A stretch of DNA of 64,000 nucleotides from Ancylobacter sp. WKF20 (GCF_029760895.1 NZ_CP121679.1:1116001-1180000), one strand, 5' to 3'; positions 52,432 to 59,886 are shown, counted from the stretch's first letter. Program-made: numbers and translations. Notes: generated from the letters alone by a model not told the origin.

Positions 52432-53318
52432 CGCACCGCCTCCACCCGCTCGCCGCGGCGGCCGATATGGGCCGGCATGCGGAAGCCCCGGCGCATGCCA
52501 CCGAGATCGAGATGGACCTGCCGTTCCTTCACGATGGTGCCGAGATCCGCGTCACCACGTTGATGACCCTCGATCCAGATCCAGTAAGGCGCGATCACCC
52601 CATCGATCAGCCGCCAGTGGCCGATGACCTGGTGCAGCCGCAGGCCGGCGAGGCTTTCGGCCGTGCGCATCTCGCCGCGATAAAGGGCCGTCTGCGGGCG
52701 GATGAGATCGACCTTGTTGTATGAAAACACCGGCAGGCCGCGCTGCGCGCGGCGCAGCGCAAAGGCCTTCTGACCTCGGTCAAGCCCGGCACCGGGGAGC
52801 ACCCGTCGTGAGGTCGCCGCCCGTGGTGAAGCCAGGGCGAGGAGGAGAGGCAGCACCAGCGCGGCGCATCGATGAGCCCCGCTCCGGGCACGAAGGCCGG
52901 CGTCGCTATGTGGATCGAAGGCGGCGAGCACCACGTCCGAGAGAACTGTGTGGTATTTGCCGTCCGCTGCGGCCCGCAAGTCGACGGTCGCGGCATGGTG
53001 GATGCCCAAGTAGTCGTGATCCAAGAACGCGTAGGCCGTTTCGCCGGAGATCAGCCACCCCTGACCGCCGTACGCCTCGATCCAAGCAAGTTTTGCCGGC
53101 GGCGGGATAAGGCGATTTGGCATGGCATGGCCAAAATCAAAGCCGGAACCGGCAAGAGCCTGTATGGCCGCCGCGTCGAAGACAAAGCGGTCGCAAAGGG
53201 CGACAGGTTCGGGCGACGGCGAATGGTTGATGGCGGGCATCTTCAGCGTGGTGAGTGCCAACGCCGCCACGTCACCCCTCGGTCGAGCCGTTATCATCTT
53301 GTCAGCAAGCAACTTCAC
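52428..53318 (-). CDS. Hypothetical early phage protein (296 aa)
   Basis: From GTG 53318 (overlapping the preceding stop) it begins [24 protein letters not shown] in outline. It has [20 protein letters not shown] and [20 protein letters not shown]. No family recognised; no membrane spans. It is cotranscribed with the methyltransferases. Confidence 0.65.
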   Translation of the reverse strand: MKLLADKMITARPRGDVAALALTTLKMPAINHSPSPEPVALCDRFVFDAAAIQALAGSGFDFGHAMPNRLIPPPAKLAWIEAYGGQGWLISGETAYAFLDHDYLGIHHAATVDLRAAADGKYHTVLSDVVLAAFDPHSDAGLRARSGAHRCAALVLPLLLALASPRAATSRRVLPGAGLDRGQKAFALRRAQRGLPVFSYNKVDLIRPQTALYRGEMRTAESLAGLRLHQVIGHWRLIDGVIAPYWIWIEGHQRGDADLGTIVKERQVHLDLGGMRRGFRMPAHIGRRGERVEAVR

Positions 53319-53557
53319 CGCCGCATCTCCGCTCTGTGCGCGGCGGTCAGCCGCTCCCACTCCGCCGGCCTCCACACACCGCCGCCCGCCGTGAGGGCGC
53401 GGGCGACATACCGGTCGGAAATCCGCAGGCGCCGGGCGATCTCGCGCCGCCACATGCCGCGCGCCGCCAGCGCGCGCACCACGGGCACGATGCGGCGCCA
53501 CGGGCGGCGGCGGATGATGAGGATGGGGCGCGGCGTGCGGGCGAGCATGCTCACCAC
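53315..53557 (-). CDS. Small HTH protein (80 aa)
   Basis: A helix-turn-helix of the type ALAARGMWRREIARRLRISDRYVARAL (residues about 30-56) suggests a DNA-binding protein. It starts at GTG 53557 or ATG 53548. The two ends overlap the neighbouring genes. Possible transcription regulator of the early operon. Confidence 0.62.
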   Translation of the reverse strand: MVSMLARTPRPILIIRRRPWRRIVPVVRALAARGMWRREIARRLRISDRYVARALTAGGGVWRPAEWERLTAAHRAEMRR

Positions 53558-53967
53558 CCCTTCGCCATCTGACCGCCCTCGGCGCAGAGCGCGCCCGGGC
53601 TGCCGGCGCCGCCGCTGACCGGCACGAGAAGCCGCCCATTCACCGGCACGCTTGTCGTCGCCACCGGCACGTCGGCGGGGGGCGCATCATGCGCACGCGC
53701 CAGCGCGGCAAGCAGCGGGTCCGCCCCGCTGCGCCGGCAATCGAGCGGGCCTTCCGTCAGGCCATCGGTCGCCACCAGATCCAGCCGCTTGGCGCGCTCG
53801 CGCACCGCATCGGCCGACCGGTCCCCGAAGCCATTGGTGCGCATCAACTCGCCAATGGCGCGATAGGTCAGGCGCTGCGCCAGCCCGTCAGTCAGCAGCG
53901 CATCCATCTCTGGCGTCCATCCGGCGGGGGCGAGGCAGCGGCGCGTGCCGCGATGAGAGGCGCTCAT
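53551..53967 (-). CDS. Small SANT/GcrA-N-like DNA-binding protein (138 aa)
   Basis: The first 70 residues (GWTPEMDALLTDGLAQRLTY, RAIGELMRTNG and RSADAVRERAKRLDL) form a three-helix domain like the N-terminus of GcrA or a Myb/SANT motif. The rest is low-complexity. ATG 53967 overlaps the stop of the GcrA-like gene, so the two may form a pair. Confidence 0.66.
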   Translation of the reverse strand: MSASHRGTRRCLAPAGWTPEMDALLTDGLAQRLTYRAIGELMRTNGFGDRSADAVRERAKRLDLVATDGLTEGPLDCRRSGADPLLAALARAHDAPPADVPVATTSVPVNGRLLVPVSGGAGSPGALCAEGGQMAKGW

Positions 53968-54668
53968 GCCGCGCTCCATGCCTGCGTGCGGCGGCGCGCC
54001 GTCCGCTCGTCCTGCGCCGCCTTCCGGGCGCGCTCCCGGCGCGGATCAGCCGGCACATAGGCGAGCGCACAGCAGGCCGGGCAATAAGGCCGGCCGGGCC
54101 GCACCGGCGCACCGCAGATGCGCATCGCCTCCACGGAAGGGCGCGCATCATCCGCCCAGAGCGGGAAGCGGCAGGCCTCATTCGGCGCGCCGAGGAAGGG
54201 GATGCCCCGCCGAAGGTCCAGCGGGGTGGGCAGGCTGGCAGGCGTGGGCGCCAGACAATCGGCAAAGCGCGCCTTGGCGGCGGCAGCCTCAGTCAGAACC
54301 TCGCCGGGGTCGCTGCTCGCGCGTTCAATCTCCGCCGCAAGGTTGGTCATGCGGAGATCGCGCGCCCGCCCCGCCAGCCGCTTCACCTCGGCGGCGGTGC
54401 GCGTGACCACGGGATCGGCACGGCCCGGCGCGGCGGCTTTGTTCACCTTGCCGCGCGCGCGGCCTTCCTCGCCGGGCAAGCCCCGCCGCATGTGCTTGCC
54501 GGTTTTCGAGGTGAGCCCAAGCCGGTGAATCCGCCCGCAAAGCGAGTTGCGGCTGCGCTTGGGAAAACCCTCCGCCACCAGGCGCACCGCGATTTCGGAG
54601 GCGGAAAGCCCCTCATCGCGCAGGGCCTTCAGCCGCGTGTCTTCCTCAGGCGAGAAGGGGGCGCGCAT
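53964..54668 (-). CDS. GcrA-like cell-cycle regulator homologue
   Basis: This 234-residue protein combines the GcrA N-terminal helices (FSPEEDTRLKALRDEGLSAS, EIAVRL, SLCGRIHRLGL) with the GcrA C-terminal signature RFPLWADD, ICGAPVRPGRPYCPAC and ALAY. In Caulobacter GcrA binds sigma70 and activates promoters bearing GANTC methylation. Here a long basic/alanine linker separates the two parts. The phage copy may redirect host transcription. It is cotranscribed with two methyltransferases. Confidence 0.8.
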   Translation of the reverse strand: MRAPFSPEEDTRLKALRDEGLSASEIAVRLVAEGFPKRSRNSLCGRIHRLGLTSKTGKHMRRGLPGEEGRARGKVNKAAAPGRADPVVTRTAAEVKRLAGRARDLRMTNLAAEIERASSDPGEVLTEAAAAKARFADCLAPTPASLPTPLDLRRGIPFLGAPNEACRFPLWADDARPSVEAMRICGAPVRPGRPYCPACCALAYVPADPRRERARKAAQDERTARRRTQAWSAA

Positions 54669-55183
54669 CAAAACCCCCGGCGCGGCAAGCGGGTGACGCC
54701 GGCGCCATCGTCCGGCGCACCGGCCTTCTTCGCCGCGCAGGTGGCGCGGAAGTCAGCGAGATTGCGCTCGAGCGAAGCGGCGGCGCGGTCCACCATCTCC
54801 GCCTCGGCGGGGGAGACATGCCCATCCGCCTTCGCGGCCAGCACCTCGGTGGTGAGTGCTGTGAACTGGCCCATGAGCGAATTGTGCCGGGCCATCAGGC
54901 AGCCTGCCGCCTCACGCGAGGCCTCCGGGTCGGTCAGGCCGCGCCCGTTCAGGTCGGCCATCACACGGGTCACGTATGGCCGGTCGCTATCAGCTTCCAG
55001 GGCGATCACGGCGGGCAGGGGTATGATGTCTTCCTCGCCGGCGTGCTGCCAGCGGCCCACCGTGCTCTTGCCCACATGGGAGATTTCGGCCGCGCGCTCG
55101 ATGCCGCCGCAGGCCTTCACCAGGTCGCGCGTCGCTGCCTTGATGCGATGAAACCACGCTTCGGAAATGGCGCGTTCGGCCAT
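54668..55183 (-). CDS. CII-position HTH regulator (171 aa)
   Basis: A helix-turn-helix covers residues about 15-45 (ATRDLVKACGGIERAAEISH, VGKSTVGRWQHAGEED), followed by a helical C-terminus with EAEMVDRAAASLERNLADF. This resembles phage CII-like or Cro-like regulators. ATG 55183 has GAGGTG 6 bases upstream. A 10-bp dyad (55219-55241) lies in front of the gene and may be its operator. Confidence 0.72.
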   Translation of the reverse strand: MAERAISEAWFHRIKAATRDLVKACGGIERAAEISHVGKSTVGRWQHAGEEDIIPLPAVIALEADSDRPYVTRVMADLNGRGLTDPEASREAAGCLMARHNSLMGQFTALTTEVLAAKADGHVSPAEAEMVDRAAASLERNLADFRATCAAKKAGAPDDGAGVTRLPRRGF

Positions 55184-55218
55184 GATGCACCTCGGAAAAC
55201 GGTCAAGAGGGCTCACGC

Positions 55219-55241
55219 GGGAAAACGCCGTGCGTTTTCCC
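55219..55241. promoter_or_regulatory. Perfect 10-bp inverted repeat upstream of the CII-position gene
   Basis: GGGAAAACGC and GCGTTTTCCC flank CGT. The dyad is unrelated to the GCGGGT operators and lies 36 bp before the 54668-55183 start. No T-run follows, so it is more likely an operator than a terminator. Confidence 0.5.
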
Positions 55242-55427
55242 GGAGGGGGAAAGGGTCATGTCGTGGTCAGTTCAGCCCGTCAGATCACGGCGGGCCGCAG
55301 GGCGGGGGACGAACATGAAGCTGCAACTCATCGAGACGAGCGGAACGGAACCCACCCCGCGCGAAAAGCTGCGGCGCGCGCTGGAGCGGCTGCTGCGGCT
55401 GGAGGCGGGGAGGGGAAAGGCGAGCCA

Positions 55428-55712
55428 TCACGCGGCCTCGTCCGACTTGGCGGCGGCAGACCAAGGCCGAACCATCTCCACACGCACCGCAGGGCGCGGA
55501 ACGGCAGAAGGCCAGACCGCGCCGGCGGGCCAGTTCGACGAGAACCAGGCCATCGCGGACTCGTAGCTGCCGGTATTGAGATCGCGCCCCGCCGCGAGCC
55601 GCGCCAGCCGCTTTCCATCGTTGAAAACGAGTGTCGAGACCCGCGCCTGTGACAGGCGGCGGGCACTGCAGAACACGTCGGCGACGGCGAGGATCTGGGA
55701 GATGAGTGTCAT
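55428..55712 (-). CDS. Cro-position early protein (94 aa)
   Basis: This protein is familiar from alphaproteobacterial prophages, where it sits opposite the repressor. It has SRRLSQARVSTLVFNDG-like sequence (SARRLSQARVSTLVFNDG), GKRLARLAAGRDLNTG, YESAMAWFSSNWP and AVWP. It is the first gene of the leftward early operon and is in the Cro position. ATG 55712 is used; an in-frame ATG further upstream would run through the operators. Function inferred from position. Confidence 0.75.
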   Translation of the reverse strand: MTLISQILAVADVFCSARRLSQARVSTLVFNDGKRLARLAAGRDLNTGSYESAMAWFSSNWPAGAVWPSAVPRPAVRVEMVRPWSAAAKSDEAA

Positions 55713-55721
55713 GGCAATGGC

Positions 55722-55750
55722 AAGGTGCGGGGAAAAACCCGCTATGTCAA
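55722..55750 (-). promoter_or_regulatory. Leftward early promoter (PR-like), overlapped by an operator
   Basis: A perfect -35 TTGACA (55750-55745 on the minus strand) is followed 17 bp later by a weak -10 (CACCTT). The dyad at 55727-55742 covers the spacer, so bound repressor would block it. Confidence 0.5.
55727..55742. promoter_or_regulatory. Repressor operator OL1-type (GCGGGG-AAAA-ACCCGC)
   Basis: This 16-bp dyad differs by one base from the 57262 site. It is the nearest to the leftward early gene and lies in its promoter spacer. Confidence 0.7.
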
Positions 55751-55759
55751 TCACCGAAC

Positions 55760-55775
55760 GCGGGTTTTTATGCGC
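55760..55775. promoter_or_regulatory. Repressor operator, middle site (GCGGGT-TTTT-ATGCGC)
   Basis: The left half-site GCGGGT is conserved and the right half is degenerate. It starts 33 bp after the first site. Confidence 0.55.
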
Positions 55776-55793
55776 TAACACGCAGGAAAAAAC

Positions 55794-55809
55794 GCGGGTA
55801 TCGTCCCGC
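55794..55809. promoter_or_regulatory. Repressor operator beside the repressor start (GCGGGT-ATCG-TCCCGC)
   Basis: This dyad has one mismatch in the arms and begins 34 bp after the middle site. It ends 3 bp before the repressor ATG, so it could mediate autoregulation. Confidence 0.58.
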
Positions 55810-55812
55810 TCC

Positions 55813-56586
55813 ATGAGCGAAGGCGACGAAATTTTCCAAAGAATTCAACGCCGGATGAAGCAGCTCAAGCTGACGGAATACACCGTCAAGCGGGAGCTGA
55901 AGACGGACATTGTCCGCTCGATCCGCGTCGGGCTGGAAAAGGGCACGCAGACCGGCGTGTCGACCCGCACGCTTCGCAAGCTCGCGCCTGTCCTGCGCAC
56001 CACGCCGGAATGGCTGCTCACTGGTGAGGGCGAGGAAGATACGGGCATCTCGCGCGAGACGCCGATCGGCAACGGCACCAATAGCGCCGACACACCAACC
56101 ATGCCATTTGACCCCGCCGCGGCCAGTAGCGTGCAGGAGGCTAATGTCGAGGCTCCCTTCATCAAATCCTTTCAGCGCAACGTCCCGGTGATGGGAACGG
56201 CTGCCGGCTCGATCATACGCAAGGTCGAGGGTTTCTCGCTGGAGCCCGAAGTGGTGGACTATGTGCGCCGCCCGCCGGCGCTAGCGGATCGGAAGGATAT
56301 CTACGCCCTTTATGTGAGCGGCCTGTCCATGGAGCCGATGCACACCCATGGCGACCTGCGGTTCATCGACCCGCGCCAGCGCCCGCAGATCGGCGACAGC
56401 GTGATTGTGGTCACCCGCACCCATGACGACGACCCGGGCCAGGCCTACATCAAGATCCTCGCCAAGCGGACGCCCTCCGCCGTGGTGCTCAAGCAGCTGA
56501 ACCCCGAGGCGATGATCGAAATCCCCGAGAAGTTCATCCTGCAGATGCACCGGGTGATGACAATGAACGACCTATTTGGCGTCTAG
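55813..56586 (+). CDS. Phage repressor, S24 (LexA/CI-type) self-cleaving
   Basis: This 257-residue repressor has an N-terminal HTH (IFQRIQRRMKQLKLTEYTV, VSTRTLRKLAPVLRTTPEWL) and a C-terminal S24 peptidase domain. The nucleophile Ser172 lies in VSGLSMEPMH and Lys214 in AYIKILAK. Ala131-Gly132 in GTAAGS is the probable self-cleavage site, so RecA-dependent induction by DNA damage is expected. ATG 55813 is 3 bp after an operator dyad. Its 3' end overlaps the convergent SWIM gene by 15 bp. It should bind the five related dyads on both sides. Confidence 0.88.
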   Translation: MSEGDEIFQRIQRRMKQLKLTEYTVKRELKTDIVRSIRVGLEKGTQTGVSTRTLRKLAPVLRTTPEWLLTGEGEEDTGISRETPIGNGTNSADTPTMPFDPAAASSVQEANVEAPFIKSFQRNVPVMGTAAGSIIRKVEGFSLEPEVVDYVRRPPALADRKDIYALYVSGLSMEPMHTHGDLRFIDPRQRPQIGDSVIVVTRTHDDDPGQAYIKILAKRTPSAVVLKQLNPEAMIEIPEKFILQMHRVMTMNDLFGV

Positions 56587-57180
56587 CTTCTCGTTGAGCG
56601 AGGCCAGCGCGCGGTCGAGCGTGGTATAGGCCATTGACTTTTTGCCTGCATCCAGGCGCCAAAACTTGATGGACGGTTTCAGGTGTCCTTCCCACTCGCC
56701 ATCAGCGTTCATGATGGTCTCCACCGTCCATGGCTCATAAGAAAGTGAGATCTGCCCGGCCCTTTTGATACCGCCGCCTTTGGTCGGCTGGCCGATGCGC
56801 AGGGTCACCGCCCCCTCGTACCCATCCTCAATCGTGCAGGAATACCCCTTCAGCGCCCACTCTGGCGCCAGCGCCGCGTGAACCTCGGCAAGTGTCGTAA
56901 AGCCGGTTGCCAGCACCACCCTGCTGCGCGAGGGCTTGTAAGTCACCGCCCGCTCGCGCAGCGGTGAGCCCTCCGACAGGCCGGCAAGCTCCGCCAGCGC
57001 CTCGCGCCCCTCGACGACGGCTTCCCACTCCCCATTCAGCAGCGCGGCGACGTGTTTGCAAAACCGGCCGCCGCGATCGAAGCCCGGGCAGGTGCAGAAC
57101 GCCCGCAACTCAAGCCCTTGCCCATCGAAGGTCACGCGATAAGGCTTGATCGCGGACCCCTTGATGTGAAAGCGAAGCAT
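56572..57180 (-). CDS. SWIM zinc-finger protein (202 aa)
   Basis: Residues 1-50 carry the SWIM motif CTCPGFDRGGRFCKH (CxC...CxH). The rest is not recognised, with VVLATGFTTLAEVHAALAPEW and KFWRLDAGKKSMAYTTLDRAL. SWIM domains bind DNA or proteins and occur in helicases and transposases; a stand-alone form beside a repressor is unusual. ATG 57180 has AGGGGTGG upstream. The gene is convergent with the repressor and preceded by a 7-bp dyad (57193-57212). Confidence 0.74.
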   Translation of the reverse strand: MLRFHIKGSAIKPYRVTFDGQGLELRAFCTCPGFDRGGRFCKHVAALLNGEWEAVVEGREALAELAGLSEGSPLRERAVTYKPSRSRVVLATGFTTLAEVHAALAPEWALKGYSCTIEDGYEGAVTLRIGQPTKGGGIKRAGQISLSYEPWTVETIMNADGEWEGHLKPSIKFWRLDAGKKSMAYTTLDRALASLNEKLDAK

Positions 57181-57192
57181 CGGCGCCACCCC

Positions 57193-57212
57193 TGGTTGAC
57201 TATATTCAACCA
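57193..57212. promoter_or_regulatory. TGGTTGA/TCAACCA dyad before the SWIM gene
   Basis: A perfect 7-bp inverted repeat with a 6-bp spacer (CTATAT) lies 13 bp upstream of the SWIM gene start. It is a likely operator or, less likely, an RNA hairpin. Confidence 0.5.
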
Positions 57213-57232
57213 AGGCAAGCCGTCGCGCCAAG

Positions 57233-57248
57233 GCGGGTTAAAACCCGC
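57233..57248. promoter_or_regulatory. Repressor operator, right group site 1 (GCGGGTTAAAACCCGC)
   Basis: This is a dyad with perfect 7-bp arms around a 2-bp centre. It belongs to the same family as the three sites left of the repressor. Confidence 0.72.
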
Positions 57249-57256
57249 TTTTGATG

Positions 57257-57283
57257 TTGACGCGGGTAAAAACCCGCTATACC
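57257..57283 (+). promoter_or_regulatory. Rightward early promoter (PL-like) with embedded operator
   Basis: TTGACG (57257-57262) and TATACC (57278-57283) are spaced by 15 bp, with the operator GCGGGTAAAAACCCGC in between. It would drive the rightward genes from 57318 and be silenced by repressor. Confidence 0.58.
57262..57277. promoter_or_regulatory. Repressor operator, right group site 2 (GCGGGTAAAAACCCGC)
   Basis: This is the best symmetric example of the dyad, with 6-bp arms GCGGGT/ACCCGC. It begins 29 bp after site 1 and lies in the spacer of the rightward promoter. Confidence 0.74.
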
Positions 57284-57317
57284 GTTTCCCCAATCCGCAC
57301 CGATTGGGAGCCGACGC

Positions 57318-57842
57318 ATGGACTTCCCCGACCCCGCCTTCCACCAGTCGAGCCTCGCCGGTTTCTTCCGCCGGCATGACATCGCCACGCCCTCGGGCGA
57401 TGGCCTTTCGCGCTTTCAGCGCATGGGCCTCGCGCTCAAGCTCGCCACCTGCCTGCGCGCGGCTGATTTCCGCACCACGGCGAGCCTTGCCCATCGCCCC
57501 GGCCTGACGATCAACGGCCACCTGTTCAGCCATGAGGACTGGACGGCGGGCATGGATATCGCCATCCGCCTCGCCGGCACCTTCGAGGCCATCGAACAGG
57601 AGCAGGCCCCCGCGCACAATGGCGCGCCGGTGGACCGCATGGCCCTGCTGTTCCTCAAGGCGGAAGAGGCGGGTTTGCCCGCCGATGCCGATATGCTTGC
57701 CCGCGAGGGGCTGGCGCCCGCCATCATCACCGAATTCGCGCTCGAGGCCGCGCAGCTGGCCGAGGCGATCAAATGCGCCGTGCGCGCCTACAACACGGCC
57801 GCCGCTGCGCGCGAAAGCCAGAGCCTGCCGGAGGCCGCGTGA
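57318..57842 (+). CDS. First gene of rightward early operon, hypothetical (174 aa)
   Basis: This protein starts MDFPDPAFHQSSLAGFFRR and has GLSRFQRMGLALKLATCL and ATFEAIEQEQ-like helical stretches; it is not recognised. It is the first gene after the repressor-controlled promoter, so it is probably an early lytic or recombination function. Its stop overlaps the next ATG (TGATG). Confidence 0.7.
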   Translation: MDFPDPAFHQSSLAGFFRRHDIATPSGDGLSRFQRMGLALKLATCLRAADFRTTASLAHRPGLTINGHLFSHEDWTAGMDIAIRLAGTFEAIEQEQAPAHNGAPVDRMALLFLKAEEAGLPADADMLAREGLAPAIITEFALEAAQLAEAIKCAVRAYNTAAAARESQSLPEAA

Positions 57843-58150
57843 TGTTCCGTCGCGCCCTCCTTTCCGCCGGTGCGGCTGTCATGAGCCTGATGGGAGCCGC
57901 GCTGCCGGCGTCCCCGTCCAGCGACCAGCCCCGCCGCGAACCTCCGCCGCAGCCGCGCCGCTCGCCGGCGCAGCGCCACAAGCCCACGCCGCGCCCCGTC
58001 GATGTGAAGCGCGGTGCGGACTACCTCGGCAAGCGCTCGCTGCACCCCGGCCACTCATCCTCCATACGCAAGCTCCAGCGCGCCTTCCGTCTCGCCGGCA
58101 CGCACTTTGTGGTGGGCGCGCCTGTCGGCCCGAAGGGGAGGGGGCAATGA
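57842..58150 (+). CDS. Small secreted or membrane-leader protein (102 aa)
   Basis: The N-terminus FRRALLSAGAAVMSLMGAALP is a hydrophobic leader with a possible signal-peptidase site near ALPASPS. A proline/arginine-rich region (PQPRRSPAQRHKPTPRPV) follows. The mature part would be basic. ATG 57842 overlaps the previous stop. Unknown function. Confidence 0.6.
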   Translation: MFRRALLSAGAAVMSLMGAALPASPSSDQPRREPPPQPRRSPAQRHKPTPRPVDVKRGADYLGKRSLHPGHSSSIRKLQRAFRLAGTHFVVGAPVGPKGRGQ

Positions 58151-58245
58151 TCGGCTGGCTCTGCGAAGAACTCGCCGCCCTCGGCGCCCTCGCCCTTTTC
58201 GTCGGTGCAGTGCTGGTGTGGTCGGCCATCGGCGGAGGGGTGTGA
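58147..58245 (+). CDS. Mini membrane protein (32 aa)
   Basis: ATG 58147 reads MIGWLCEELAALGALALFVG and then AVLVWSAIGGGV, a single hydrophobic span. It overlaps the previous stop and ends one base before the next start. Coding is supported by tight packing and by a ribosome-site-like AGGGGAGGGGG before the start. Confidence 0.55.
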   Translation: MIGWLCEELAALGALALFVGAVLVWSAIGGGV

Positions 58246-58246
58246 G

Positions 58247-58909
58247 ATGGCTCGGCACTATCCGCAGTACAGACTCAAGGTCTCGCGGCATTATCGCTCG
58301 CTCCTTGAAGAAGAAGCCAAGGGCACAGGTGACAATGTTACCACGATCATTAGCCGCTCATGCTGGGCACTTCTCCAGGCACAAGAAGGCTATGCCGTTG
58401 AGCCTCCGTCGATGGATGGGGGCGAATACGTCCACATTCGCCTTCAGCCCAAGCTGCTCCATGAACTCCGGGAAATCACCAAGCGAACGGGCCAAACGCT
58501 TCAAAGCATTATTGCTGCGTCGCTCGGCTATTTCTTTGGTCCGGAACGCTCCCACTCGAAGAGCGGCAGTGGTCTCTCCCTTCGCCGCCTCGCGTCCATG
58601 GTTGAGCACGGCCACGATCTCCACTTTCACCAGAAAGAAACCCAGCGCCTGCTTGGCCCGTATGCTTCCGAGCGATTGGAAAAGGCAACTCTTCACGGAG
58701 ATCTAAAAGCCGCTCTCGATCTTCTTGTGAACCTGTGCCCCGAAGCGAATTGGTCCGTCCACGCGAAGGGCCGGCGGCGGGGCAACGCCCATATGATGGT
58801 CGGCGACCCTCTGTCCGCTTCCGTGATGGCGTCCGCGGCAGACCCCGCCGCTGCCCTGGCGGCCTGCGCTTTGAAAATGGCCCACATTCTCGACGGAGGG
58901 CAGTCATGA
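58247..58909 (+). CDS. Double ribbon-helix-helix protein (220 aa)
   Basis: Two RHH-like units occur in tandem. Residues 7-40 read YRLKVSRHYRSLLEEEAK then TTIISRSCWALL; residues 60-98 read EYVHIRLQPKLLHELREI then TLQSIIAASLGYFF. Each has the strand-helix-helix pattern with polar residues on the strand. The remainder is helical and unrecognised. Two RHH units in one chain could bind as an internal dimer. Early operon position. Confidence 0.6.
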   Translation: MARHYPQYRLKVSRHYRSLLEEEAKGTGDNVTTIISRSCWALLQAQEGYAVEPPSMDGGEYVHIRLQPKLLHELREITKRTGQTLQSIIAASLGYFFGPERSHSKSGSGLSLRRLASMVEHGHDLHFHQKETQRLLGPYASERLEKATLHGDLKAALDLLVNLCPEANWSVHAKGRRRGNAHMMVGDPLSASVMASAADPAAALAACALKMAHILDGGQS

Positions 58910-59601
58910 GCGCCGCCCTTTCCCCCACGCTCGCCCGCACGGTCGCGGTCGAGGAGCCGCCGACCCGCCGGGCCGAGCCCTGGGCGCAATCGTTGCGCGG
59001 CCGGGCGATTGATCTGGTGAACCCGCGCGTGGAAGACATCGACTTCCGTGAGATGGCGGACGTGCTCGCCAACATCAACCGGTATGGCGGCAACGCGCTG
59101 CATACGATCACCGTGGCGCATCACACGCTGATCGCGCTCAAGGCCGCGCGCCAGCGCCACGCCACCCCGCTCCTGCAAGCCTTCGTCGTCCTGCATGACG
59201 GGCACGAGTGGATGCTCGGCGACCAGATCACCCCGGTGACGCAGGCGCAGGCCTTTGTCGCCGACGAGATGTTCGGCCCCACCGAGCGGGACCGCGAACT
59301 CGGCGCCCGCGAGGAGCTGAAGCGCCGGCATGACCGCGCGATCTGGGAAGCCGCCGGCCTCCCGGTGCCGACCAATGACCAGCGGGGCTTCATCACGCTG
59401 TGCGATTTGGTGGCGCTCAACACCGAGCGGCGGGACTTCCTCGCGCCGTGCGCGCGCCCCTGGTCGGTGGACTTCAAAAGCCACCCGCCTCTGCCGCGCC
59501 GCGAGGCGCCGATGTCGCGGGGCGATGCCGCCGCCGAGCTTTGCCGCGAATTCTGCAAGCTGCTCCCCAGCCTGCGCGACGGGACGGGGAGGGGGCGGTG
59601 A
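58906..59601 (+). CDS. HD-domain phosphohydrolase (phage)
   Basis: This 231-residue protein is of the HD superfamily. VAHHTLIALK supplies His residues and VVLHDGHEWMLGDQITP is the HD pair. A later DLVALNTERRDFL segment is typical of phage HD hydrolases related to YfbR nucleotidases. It may remove phosphate from deoxynucleotides to shape the pool during phage replication. ATG 58906 overlaps the previous stop. Confidence 0.8.
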   Translation: MSAALSPTLARTVAVEEPPTRRAEPWAQSLRGRAIDLVNPRVEDIDFREMADVLANINRYGGNALHTITVAHHTLIALKAARQRHATPLLQAFVVLHDGHEWMLGDQITPVTQAQAFVADEMFGPTERDRELGAREELKRRHDRAIWEAAGLPVPTNDQRGFITLCDLVALNTERRDFLAPCARPWSVDFKSHPPLPRREAPMSRGDAAAELCREFCKLLPSLRDGTGRGR

Positions 59602-59831
59602 CCACCTCCACCCACGCTCACATCGCCGCCAAGCGCGCGGCGCTGGCCAAGGATCTCGCGGCCCGCCGCAAGGCCCACGCCCCGCGCATGGCGGTAGCGC
59701 AGCAGCTCAAGCGCGCCACCACCCGCCTGCTCGAGGTGGAGCTTGCCGAGCAGCGCCGCCGCGAGCGCGCCGCCGCCAAGGGCGCCACGCCGGGCACGCT
59801 GGCGGGCGACCTGTTCACCCTCTGCACCTGA
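59598..59831 (+). CDS. Small basic helical protein (77 aa)
   Basis: GTG 59598 overlaps the HD gene stop. The sequence is arginine/alanine-rich (RAALAKDLAARRKAHAP, LAEQRRRERAAAKG) and helical. A possible DNA-binding or chaperone role cannot be tested from the sequence. Confidence 0.6.
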   Translation: MTTSTHAHIAAKRAALAKDLAARRKAHAPRMAVAQQLKRATTRLLEVELAEQRRRERAAAKGATPGTLAGDLFTLCT

Positions 59832-59886
59832 AACCACCGGGCCCGCGCGGCCCACCAGCCGGCAACGGAGCCGCAAAGGAGCCACC

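Noticed and set aside
55315..55566. Plus-strand small gene starting MKLQLIETSG
   Set aside because: GGGGGA precedes the ATG, but it overlaps the Cro-position gene on the other strand, and its second half is antisense of conserved sequence. It is not excluded as a short peptide.
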